Part shown: piece after piece, positions 1-5,512 of the stretch | How positions within the stretch are numbered: the stretch's first letter is position 1 | Layout of the letters: each line of letters opens with the position of its first letter | Assembly: GCA_030643245.1 (NCBI GenBank) | Contig: DAOWME010000199.1 | Location: 1-5,708, forward strand | Length of the DNA stretch: 5,708 nt | Direction: 5' to 3' | DNA from: Deltaproteobacteria bacterium | GTDB lineage: Bacteria > Desulfobacterota > UBA8473 | Notes under the pieces: model-generated | What the model was told of the DNA's origin: nothing | The model's database searches: none | Seen by the model: the letters and a program-made list of their open reading frames with translations, nothing else | Made by a program: the position numbers and the translations under genes

Positions 1-143
1 CAGGCCATCTTTGACCGATCTTCAAACACAAAATCCTCGAAATAGGCAAAACTATTCCTGTGGTTTTGTATTTTCAGATCGAACAAATCTGACCTAAATC
101 TGAGCGCCAACTTGAGGAAGTTATTTCGGCCACGTCCCTTAGA
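1..143 (+). repeat. Left copy of long inverted repeat (truncated by window start)
   Basis: This stretch matches the reverse complement of 5513-5655 at 140 of 143 positions, without gaps. The differences are at 14, 89 and 140. The perfect-match core ends about at 139, with 3 further matching bases after the mismatch at 140. It contains one copy of the 16-mer GGAAGTTATTTCGGCC at 116-131, which in the right copy is a terminal inverted repeat of a 167-bp unit. If the left copy is equally long, about 35 bases lie outside the window. I see no coding sequence in it. It points toward the mutase gene, with 130 bp of unique leader between the repeat and the start codon. Confidence 0.97.
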
Positions 144-155
144 TGCGAGTTCTGC

Positions 156-178
156 ACGGGTTAAAATTTAACCACCGT
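156..178. promoter_or_regulatory. AT-rich palindrome upstream of the mutase, possible operator
   Basis: GGTTAAAATTTAACC at 159-173 has perfect 7-bp arms around one central A. Looser outer arms (ACGG at 156-159, CCGT at 175-178) extend it with a small offset. It sits about 100 bp before the mutase start, just outside the left repeat and overlapping a candidate -35 hexamer (TTGAAG, 178-183) at its edge. A short symmetric AT-rich site in a gene leader is the form expected of a dimeric repressor or activator site. No regulator gene lies in the window, so the factor is unknown and the role is inferred from symmetry and position only. Confidence 0.4.
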
Positions 179-241
179 TGAAGCAGCCATAATTTAAAAA
201 GTGTAAATCGATGTATGAAGGATGCCTATTTTTGTTATAAA
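178..241 (+). promoter_or_regulatory. Candidate promoter region of the mutase gene
   Basis: Two weak sigma-70-like readings exist. One pairs TTGAAG (178-183) with TGTAAA (202-207) at 18-bp spacing. The other uses TATAAA (236-241) as -10 but has no recognisable -35. The stretch is AT-rich compared with the genes and lies between the possible operator and the Shine-Dalgarno site. Neither candidate is close to consensus, so only the region should be trusted. Confidence 0.28.
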
Positions 242-273
242 AACGAGTTGTTACGATTGAAAGGGGTAGGTTT

Positions 274-2010
274 ATGATCGATAAAAAAGATAAGATGAGC
301 GAGATAAGGGATGAGAAAAAGCAGTGGGAAGAAAAGGTATTGTTGCCGGCAGCCAGGAGATTTAGGATGGAGGATAGGCCGACAAAGTTCCATACGCCTT
401 TAGATGTCGATGATTTTGACTTCCAGCGAGATGTTGGTTTCCCCGGCCAATACCCCTTTACTGCGGCCTCTTATTCTGTGAATCTTGTGCCGAGGATCCA
501 GAGGGGTGCCAAGCCAGGGGGGTTGAAGAGGTCAGGACAATATTCCGGGTATGGTACCCCGGAAGATACGAGGGATTATTACAAAGAGATGGCGAAATTG
601 AGCTGGACAGGCGGTCCGAATCTCGCCTTTGATCTCCCCACCCAATGCGGGTACGATTCCGACAATGAGATGGTTGAAGGAGAGGTTGGCAAGGTAGGCG
701 TGGCAGTCGATACCCTGAGAGACCTTGAAGTAATATGTGAAGCATTTACCGGCGAGAACGATCTAGACAAGGTCGCCACAAACATGACTATTAATGCCCC
801 TGCAAATATCCTTATTGCAATGTATGTAGCCCTGGCAGAGAAGAGGGGGATACCCATGGCAAAGTTGAAGGGTACTCCACAGAATGATACATTGAAAGAA
901 TTCGTTTCCCGTGGCACCTACATATTTCCCCCCAGGCCATCCATGAGAATGTTCAGAGACAGTGCGGTTTTCATTACAAAGAACCTTCCCGGTCTAAATA
1001 TAACCAGTTTTACCGGTTATCATATTCGGGAAGGAGGGGCTACCCGCGAGCAGGAGTTGGCCTTCAATATGGCTATCGGTATCGCCTATTTACAAGAGGG
1101 GGTGAATGCCGGGTTGGATATTGACGCCTTTGCCCCCAAGTTTACCGGCGGACCTGGCGGCAGTATGGAGTTTTTCAAGGAGATCGCTCTTCACAGGGCA
1201 GTTCGTCGTATGTGGGCCAAAATCCTTAAAGAAAGGTTTGGCGCAAAGAAAGAGGATAGCATGAGGTTCCGGTGCCCTATGACAGCCAGTATCGGATGTA
1301 GTAGTACCACTAAGCAACGTGCCCTTAACAACCTTACCCGTTCTGTAGTGGGAGCGATAGCCGGTGTCCTTTCAGGAGGGCCACCGGTAGCGTTCCCGCC
1401 GTATGATGAACCACTGGGGTTGGGATGGAGTTTAGAAGCAAGACAACTGGCCGAGGACGCAACGAGAATTCTCATGTATGAGACGGGGATGTGCGATGTT
1501 ATGGATCCTCTGGCTGGATCCTATTACGTGGAATCTTTGACCAATGAAATAGAGGAAGCTGGATGGAACGGGATAGAAAAGATCGAAGAGATGGGCGGTG
1601 CAGTGGCGGCCATAGAGAGTGGATATATGCAACGCGAGACTGCCAGGAGCGCTGCTGAACGTCAGGCCAGGATAGAGAGGAGGGAGGACCTTATAGTGGG
1701 GGTCAACTGTTTTACAGAGGAATATGAGCTCGATGTAACCACCAGCAAGATCATTGAACACCCATATTCTGAAGAGAAGAGATATCAGGCCGAGAAACTG
1801 CAGAAGGCCAACCTGGCTGAAGTGAAACGTACAAGAAACAACCGGGAGGTGATAAGGCTTCTGAGCGAACTGGAAGGGGCAGCCAAAAAGGAAGAAGAGA
1901 ATTTGTTCCCTCTTTTTATCGAGCTGGCAAAGGAGTATGCTACAGTCCAAGAACAGTGCGACGTCTTGAGGGATGTATTTGGGGAGTGGCAGACGGATGC
2001 GTTTATTTAA
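274..2010 (+). CDS. Acyl-CoA mutase large subunit (methylmalonyl-CoA mutase family), B12-domain-less
   Basis: This is the catalytic TIM-barrel subunit of an adenosylcobalamin-dependent acyl-CoA mutase, which rearranges carbon skeletons of CoA thioesters in the cytoplasm. Family signatures run through its 578 residues: QYSGYG (89-94), AFDLPTQCGYDSDN (118-131), TPQNDTLKEF (201-210), FPPRPSMR (218-225), FTGYHIREGGAT (246-257), FAPKF (286-290) and RQARIERREDLIVGVN (463-478). Length fits the large subunit of two-subunit enzymes (IcmA/HcmA type, about 560 aa). The B12-binding DxHxxG domain is absent, and none is encoded elsewhere in the window, so a small-subunit partner must lie outside. Y90 and R225 align with the MCM carboxylate-contacting Tyr89/Arg207, whereas isobutyryl-CoA mutases have Phe/Gln. 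Yet the MCM blocks FAPRLSFFW and HSQTSGWSLT are replaced by a Gly-rich segment (291-297) and by 336-345, so the substrate is unclear. The ATG is preceded by AAGGGG (261-266) at good spacing. Family is certain; specificity is not. Confidence 0.93.
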   Translation: MIDKKDKMSEIRDEKKQWEEKVLLPAARRFRMEDRPTKFHTPLDVDDFDFQRDVGFPGQYPFTAASYSVNLVPRIQRGAKPGGLKRSGQYSGYGTPEDTRDYYKEMAKLSWTGGPNLAFDLPTQCGYDSDNEMVEGEVGKVGVAVDTLRDLEVICEAFTGENDLDKVATNMTINAPANILIAMYVALAEKRGIPMAKLKGTPQNDTLKEFVSRGTYIFPPRPSMRMFRDSAVFITKNLPGLNITSFTGYHIREGGATREQELAFNMAIGIAYLQEGVNAGLDIDAFAPKFTGGPGGSMEFFKEIALHRAVRRMWAKILKERFGAKKEDSMRFRCPMTASIGCSSTTKQRALNNLTRSVVGAIAGVLSGGPPVAFPPYDEPLGLGWSLEARQLAEDATRILMYETGMCDVMDPLAGSYYVESLTNEIEEAGWNGIEKIEEMGGAVAAIESGYMQRETARSAAERQARIERREDLIVGVNCFTEEYELDVTTSKIIEHPYSEEKRYQAEKLQKANLAEVKRTRNNREVIRLLSELEGAAKKEEENLFPLFIELAKEYATVQEQCDVLRDVFGEWQTDAFI

Positions 2011-2099
2011 AATCCGCTTCTTAGGGTCAGTCTTCTCCTCGTAACCCCTTGACCTTGCTAAAAATTGCTCATGTCTGGAAGGAAGCCGGTTAGTATACG

Positions 2100-2141
2100 C
2101 GCTGGGTTTAAGGCTAAAGGTATTTTGCCTTAAACCCAGCG
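2100..2141. terminator. Perfect 15-bp hairpin after the mutase gene, possible terminator
   Basis: CGCTGGGTTTAAGGC (2100-2114) pairs perfectly with GCCTTAAACCCAGCG (2127-2141) across a 12-nt loop, about 90 bp past the mutase stop. No T-tract follows on either strand, so it is not a canonical intrinsic terminator. It could be a transcription attenuator, an RNA-stabilising 3' end, or a protein-binding site. Its place in the 254-bp gap suggests that the mutase and the crotonase are not simply co-translated. The rest of the gap (2011-2264) holds no convincing gene. Confidence 0.5.
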
Positions 2142-2223
2142 TCTTACGCCCGACTGATCAAACAGCCATGTTGGTAGCACTTCTATGGATCCAAGAGGAC
2201 CCCCAAATTCTTTTTCTGAAAGG

Positions 2224-2257
2224 TATAGTATATGGTATCAATCTAAGGGACAGGAGG
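2224..2257 (+). promoter_or_regulatory. Possible -10 element and strong Shine-Dalgarno of the crotonase gene
   Basis: TATAGT at 2224-2229 matches the -10 consensus at five of six positions, but no -35 hexamer is found 16-18 bp upstream. The Shine-Dalgarno AGGAGG at 2252-2257 is near ideal, seven bases before ATG at 2265, and fixes the start of the crotonase. The ribosome-binding site is firm; the promoter is a guess supported mainly by the preceding hairpin and long gap. Confidence 0.35.
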
Positions 2258-2264
2258 AAAAATC

Positions 2265-3035
2265 ATGAAGGTATTACTGGAACGGCATGAAAATGTCGCG
2301 CGTGTTATTCTCAATCGCCCGGAGGTAATGAATGCCCTGGACATGGAGATACGTATAGAGTTGGCGGAGAAGCTGCGTCAGTTAACTGATGATGAAAGTG
2401 TGCGGGCCGTAATACTTACCGGAGCGGGAAAGGCTTTTTGCTCAGGGGCTGATGTTACCGGCCAGGGTAAGCTGCCGGTTCCTCTTTTTGAAAAAAGAAT
2501 AGATGCAGTGAATGCGTGCATCAATCTATTGTCGGAGATGCGTAAACCGGTTATTGCAGAGGTTAACGGTCTGGCAACGGGTGTAGGCTGCGGTCTGGCT
2601 TTTTCCTGTGATATTATCTTCGCCTCAGAAGAGGCGAGGTTTTCTCAGATATTTAGCCGGGTCGGATTGGTGCCGGACGGAAGAAACATCTTCTTCTTGA
2701 GCAGAATGTTAAGCCTGCCGGTAGCAAAAGAACTGGTATTTACCGGCAGAATGGTAAGGGCGCAGGAGGCCCTGGAACTGGGTCTGATTAACCGGGTATT
2801 GCCCCACGAAGAATTGCAACAGGCAACAATGGGATTTGCCACGGAACTGGCCAATGGGCCAACCAAGGCCTACGGCCTGGCTAAGCATCTTTTCCATCTG
2901 GCCCTGCATGGAGATATAGAAGCGTTCGCAGAGGCTGAAAATTATGCGCAAATCCAGTGCCTACACTCCGATGATCACCAGGAGGGACGAGCAGCATTTA
3001 CGGAAAAGCGCGCTCCCAAGTTTACCGGGAAGTAA
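2265..3035 (+). CDS. Enoyl-CoA hydratase/isomerase family protein, PaaG-like active site
   Basis: This is a crotonase-fold enzyme acting on acyl-CoA thioesters. At 256 residues it has the family's standard length. It shows the N-terminal ARVILNRPEVMNAL motif (12-25), the first oxyanion-hole loop CSGAD (59-63), the second oxyanion loop NGLATGVGCG (101-110) and the C-terminal EGRAAFTEKRAPKF (240-253). The two catalytic glutamates of classical hydratase (rat Glu144 and Glu164) align with Gly110 and Phe130. However, GLVPD (134-138) keeps the Asp used as the base by PaaG-type enzymes and some enoyl-CoA isomerases. A double-bond isomerase or specialised hydratase is therefore more likely than the housekeeping beta-oxidation hydratase. 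It follows the mutase on the same strand, so a shared acyl-CoA pathway is plausible. Family assignment is firm; the precise reaction is inferred. Confidence 0.92.
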   Translation: MKVLLERHENVARVILNRPEVMNALDMEIRIELAEKLRQLTDDESVRAVILTGAGKAFCSGADVTGQGKLPVPLFEKRIDAVNACINLLSEMRKPVIAEVNGLATGVGCGLAFSCDIIFASEEARFSQIFSRVGLVPDGRNIFFLSRMLSLPVAKELVFTGRMVRAQEALELGLINRVLPHEELQQATMGFATELANGPTKAYGLAKHLFHLALHGDIEAFAEAENYAQIQCLHSDDHQEGRAAFTEKRAPKFTGK

Positions 3036-3041
3036 AGATAA

Positions 3042-3077
3042 GGGACTGCTTGATGGGTAAACCCATCAAGCAGTCCC
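3042..3077 (-). terminator. Hairpin terminator between the convergent gene groups
   Basis: GGGACTGCTTGATGGGT (3042-3058) pairs perfectly with ACCCATCAAGCAGTCCC (3061-3077); sterically this is 16 bp with a TAAA tetraloop. On the minus strand it is followed by the T-rich tail TTATCTTTACTT (complement of 3030-3041), which fits an intrinsic terminator for the radical SAM operon. On the plus strand no T-run follows, although the stem may still help end the crotonase message seven bases after its stop. The last codons and TGA of the radical SAM gene lie inside the stem. Confidence 0.85.
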
Positions 3078-4172
3078 GTCCACCCAGCACGAGGGATCTT
3101 CGCCCATCACATCCCCCATCAAGTAAGCCCTTCTTCGACATCCTCCACAGACGTATTTATACGTGCAACTCCCACACTTTCCCTTCAGGTTATCTCTATC
3201 CCTGAACAGATTAAGCACTTCAGAATTCTTCCAGATATCGCGTAGTCGCTCTTTTCTTAAATCACCGATTACCAAACCCTGATATCTGGTCACATCCCCC
3301 GGAAAGATTATATCCCCTCCAAGGACCTTCCCATCTGCTGTTATTGAATAGGCGTAGATCCCGCTGATACATCCAATATTAAAATCATGATAGCCACATG
3401 ATTTGCATGGATCCGCACATATCCGTTTTGTAGCTTCATCCTCAGAGATTATATAAATATCCTCAAAATTAACCTTCCTCCATCCCACGGACTTTCGTAC
3501 TCTCAAAAGATAACGCTGCATTTCCCTTCTTTGTTCCTTGGTTAGAATCAGGTCGAACATACCGGTTGGCCTGCCAATTGGGCTGAATTCATTAGCAATG
3601 ATACCTACTTCCAGCTCCAGGGCCAAGTTTATCATGTCTTTCAATTCATTATAGTTAATCCTGGAGATTGTTGCAGCCATCTCTACAAAAGGTATGCCCA
3701 CACTCTTGCAATTTTTTAATGCCTCTATTACTTTTTTGAAAGAACCCTTCCCCCTGTTTTCATCATGAGTTTCTTCCAGGCCATCTATACTGACCTTTAC
3801 TTCCAAAACCCCGGCATCCCTTAATCTCCATGCATACTCTTTATCAACGAAGTGGCCATGGGTGTTTATGGCCATTCTTAACCGATGACTTGCCCCATAT
3901 TTTACGATCCGGATTAGGTCTTTTCTCAGAGTTGGCTCTCCACCTGCCAGTAACACTGCCATGGTACCCGCTTGTGCCATATTGTCCAGAACATCATAAA
4001 CTTCTTGGGTAGTCAGTTCATTATCTAACGACTTCTTGGAATCAGATCCGCAATATTTACAATTTAGGTCACAGGCTTCGGTAACGCTGAAATAACAGAA
4101 TAGTGGCTTTGCCACTCTAACCGCCTGATTGAATTTCTCTCGCGTAATATTCAAGAAGTCATCCCGACTCAT
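3066..4172 (-). CDS. Radical SAM/SPASM-domain protein, NirJ/AhbC/AhbD-like
   Basis: This cytoplasmic iron-sulfur enzyme of 368 residues cleaves S-adenosylmethionine to start radical chemistry. The SAM-cluster motif CDLNCKYC (Cys34, Cys38, Cys41) and GGEP (77-80) are intact, followed by the barrel (SIDG at 128-131). The C-terminal SPASM region has Cys252, 256, 259 and 268, then CGSCTYKYVCGGC (Cys333, 336, 342, 345) and Cys362 for auxiliary clusters. The CxxC-x5-CGGCR ending resembles NirJ and AhbC/AhbD of heme d1/alternative heme synthesis. No heme genes are nearby, and the usual mid-SPASM Cys after DGKV (280-283) is replaced by Gly-Gly-Asp. Many maturases of peptides or cofactors share this architecture. 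It lies 72 bp after a MoaD/ThiS-like gene and is probably the last gene of that operon. Its start is supported by AAAGG six bases upstream. The substrate is unknown. Confidence 0.93.
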   Translation of the reverse strand: MSRDDFLNITREKFNQAVRVAKPLFCYFSVTEACDLNCKYCGSDSKKSLDNELTTQEVYDVLDNMAQAGTMAVLLAGGEPTLRKDLIRIVKYGASHRLRMAINTHGHFVDKEYAWRLRDAGVLEVKVSIDGLEETHDENRGKGSFKKVIEALKNCKSVGIPFVEMAATISRINYNELKDMINLALELEVGIIANEFSPIGRPTGMFDLILTKEQRREMQRYLLRVRKSVGWRKVNFEDIYIISEDEATKRICADPCKSCGYHDFNIGCISGIYAYSITADGKVLGGDIIFPGDVTRYQGLVIGDLRKERLRDIWKNSEVLNLFRDRDNLKGKCGSCTYKYVCGGCRRRAYLMGDVMGEDPSCWVDGTA

Positions 4173-4244
4173 CTACGCCTTTACCTCATCTGATCAAACG
4201 ACCAGGCACCTTTCTTGCTGTCCAGACCTCGTTCCTATGCTGAT

Positions 4245-4523
4245 TCAACCCATAGCCGGATGCGCGAGCAAGATATTCACCACATCCTCAGGCTCCAAAG
4301 CTGTCTTCAGTCCGGAAAGAGACCGGACGTCTTTCCCGTTGACATTGATGGTAACGCTTGACTTCAGTTCACCGTTCTCGTCAAATAGGTGGCTCTTCGT
4401 ACCTGGGAAACGCTCTCCCATCTTTTCCAGACAGTCGGCAACATTACCGGCCTCTACCTCCACTACTTTCTGTCTTCGGGTAGCCGTACGCAGAAGCGGC
4501 GGGATTTTGACTTTGACACTCAT
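4245..4523 (-). CDS. MoaD/ThiS-family ubiquitin-like (beta-grasp) protein
   Basis: This 92-residue protein has the beta-grasp pattern of sulfur carriers: MSVKVKIPPLLR strand, the VADCLEKMGERFPG helix region (28-41), INVNGKDVRSLSGLKTAL (59-76) and EPEDVVNILLAHPAMG at the end. MoaD and ThiS carry sulfur as a C-terminal thiocarboxylate after adenylation by a MoeB/ThiF-type enzyme, which is not encoded here. The usual terminal Gly-Gly is Met91-Gly92 here, so the acceptor glycine is kept but the penultimate one is lost. It overlaps the upstream oxidoreductase gene by 4 bp (ATGA) and has its own GGGAGGAG ribosome site, indicating translational coupling. Related MoaD-like proteins accompany tungsten aldehyde oxidoreductases, but none is present. 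Family assignment is good; whether it carries sulfur is uncertain. Confidence 0.88.
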   Translation of the reverse strand: MSVKVKIPPLLRTATRRQKVVEVEAGNVADCLEKMGERFPGTKSHLFDENGELKSSVTINVNGKDVRSLSGLKTALEPEDVVNILLAHPAMG

Positions 4524-5500
4524 TTTGCTACTCCTCCCAGAGAGGCGAGCTGCTGAGCAGCAGCACTCGCCTCCGCAATTAGGCCATCGATGAACTCTTT
4601 GGCCGTTATAACCTTATTTACTTGTCCTACGCATAGGCCACAGTATGCCATGCCTGCATCCAGTTTACCATCCAGAAAAGTCTCCTTATACTTCTCGCCG
4701 CTGACAACCTTGGCTATCTCTTCAAAAGAAGCACCTTCAGCCTCCAATTCCTCCACTTTCTCCACTGCTTCATTCCTCAGTGAACGGTGCGGCATCCCGA
4801 TGGAGCGTTCTATCACAGCAAGGTCGGTTTCGTTGCTCCGCAACATCCACTCCTTAAACTTTGGATGGGCTGGACATTCCTTTGTCGCCATGAAACCGGT
4901 CCCAATAACCACACCTTCAGCGCCCAAAGCCAGGGCAGCTAAAAATCCACGACCATTGGCAATCCCTCCTCCGGCAATAAGCGGTATCTTGACTGCCTGC
5001 CGAGTTGCCGGGATCAGGACCAGAGTAGGTATATCATCCATACCTAGTGCACCCCCGTTTTCAAATCCGACCACAGTTACCAAATCAGCCCCATCTTTCT
5101 CCGCTCTGACGGCATGCCTTGCCGAAGCACACTTGTGTATGACCTTTACTCCAGCTTCCCTCAGACGGGGAATGTATTCCGCTGGGGTGCGAACCCCTGA
5201 GCTTTCAATTGCCGCAACCCCTTCGTCGATTAAGGTCTCAACGAACTCGTCATTGGGCAGTGGCTTGATTGATGGGAACAGGCTGATATTCACACCAAAA
5301 GGCTTGTTCGTCAGTTCTTTCGTCTTCTTGATCTCCTCACGAAGCTCCTCCCCGCTGGCAAAGTTTGCTGAGGTGATAATCCCTAATCCACCTGCATCGG
5401 AAACGGCAGCAGCTAATTCTGCTCGAGAAAGCCAGTTCATCCCTCCGGCAATTATGGGATATTCAATGCCAAGCACTTCCGTGACCCTTGTTTTAAACAT
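4520..5500 (-). CDS. FMN-dependent nitronate monooxygenase / FabK-like oxidoreductase family protein
   Basis: This TIM-barrel flavoprotein of 326 residues belongs to the 2-nitropropane dioxygenase/NMO superfamily, which includes enoyl-ACP reductase FabK. Visible are YPIIAGGMNWLSRAELAAAV (14-33), AGGLGIIT (36-43), GFENGGALG (145-153), the FMN-phosphate loops PLIAGGGIANGRG (173-185) and GAEGVVIGTGFMATKE (193-208), and a C-terminal GMAYCGLCVGQV (283-294). The catalytic His of the usual GGHxG motif is Ala151, and Cys287/Cys290 lie near the position of the family's C-terminal glycine-rich GQ loop. Denitrification of nitronates is therefore doubtful and another FMN redox reaction is likely. It is the first gene of the minus-strand operon. 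Its start follows AAGGAG (5507-5512) by six bases. The inverted repeat begins directly beyond that site, at 5513. Confidence 0.9.
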   Translation of the reverse strand: MFKTRVTEVLGIEYPIIAGGMNWLSRAELAAAVSDAGGLGIITSANFASGEELREEIKKTKELTNKPFGVNISLFPSIKPLPNDEFVETLIDEGVAAIESSGVRTPAEYIPRLREAGVKVIHKCASARHAVRAEKDGADLVTVVGFENGGALGMDDIPTLVLIPATRQAVKIPLIAGGGIANGRGFLAALALGAEGVVIGTGFMATKECPAHPKFKEWMLRSNETDLAVIERSIGMPHRSLRNEAVEKVEELEAEGASFEEIAKVVSGEKYKETFLDGKLDAGMAYCGLCVGQVNKVITAKEFIDGLIAEASAAAQQLASLGGVAK

Positions 5501-5506
5501 AATCGA

Positions 5507-5512
5507 CTCCTT
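5507..5512 (-). promoter_or_regulatory. Shine-Dalgarno AAGGAG of the oxidoreductase gene, abutting the repeat
   Basis: Read on the minus strand, AAGGAG lies six bases before the ATG. It fixes the start of the FMN oxidoreductase. Only the 12 bases between the start codon and 5513 are not part of the repeat homology, so all sequence upstream of this site for 143 bp belongs to the right repeat copy. Confidence 0.85.

Noticed and set aside
1432..1950. A 172-codon minus-strand frame inside the mutase gene
   Set aside because: The mutase frame is unambiguous by family motifs through this stretch, and the antisense product has no recognisable features.
2071..2133. A 20-codon frame (MSGRKPVSIRAGFKAKGILP) in the gap after the mutase
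   Set aside because: There is no Shine-Dalgarno site, it runs through the hairpin, and no precursor-peptide features are visible.
2011..2264. A search for a B12-binding small subunit after the mutase
   Set aside because: The gap is only 254 bp with stops in all frames and no DxHxxG motif; the partner must be elsewhere.
2168..2290. A 40-codon frame overlapping the start of the crotonase gene
   Set aside because: No ribosome site precedes it, and it crosses the strong Shine-Dalgarno and start of the crotonase in another frame.
2154..4199. The 10-mer CTGATCAAAC occurring in two intergenic gaps (2154-2163 and 4190-4199)
   Set aside because: Several repeated 10-mers are expected by chance in a window of this size, and the flanking bases do not match.
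4129..4593. A 154-codon + strand frame spanning the MoaD/ThiS-like gene
   Set aside because: It is antisense to a recognisable family member and to the ends of two others, with low-complexity composition; a shadow frame.
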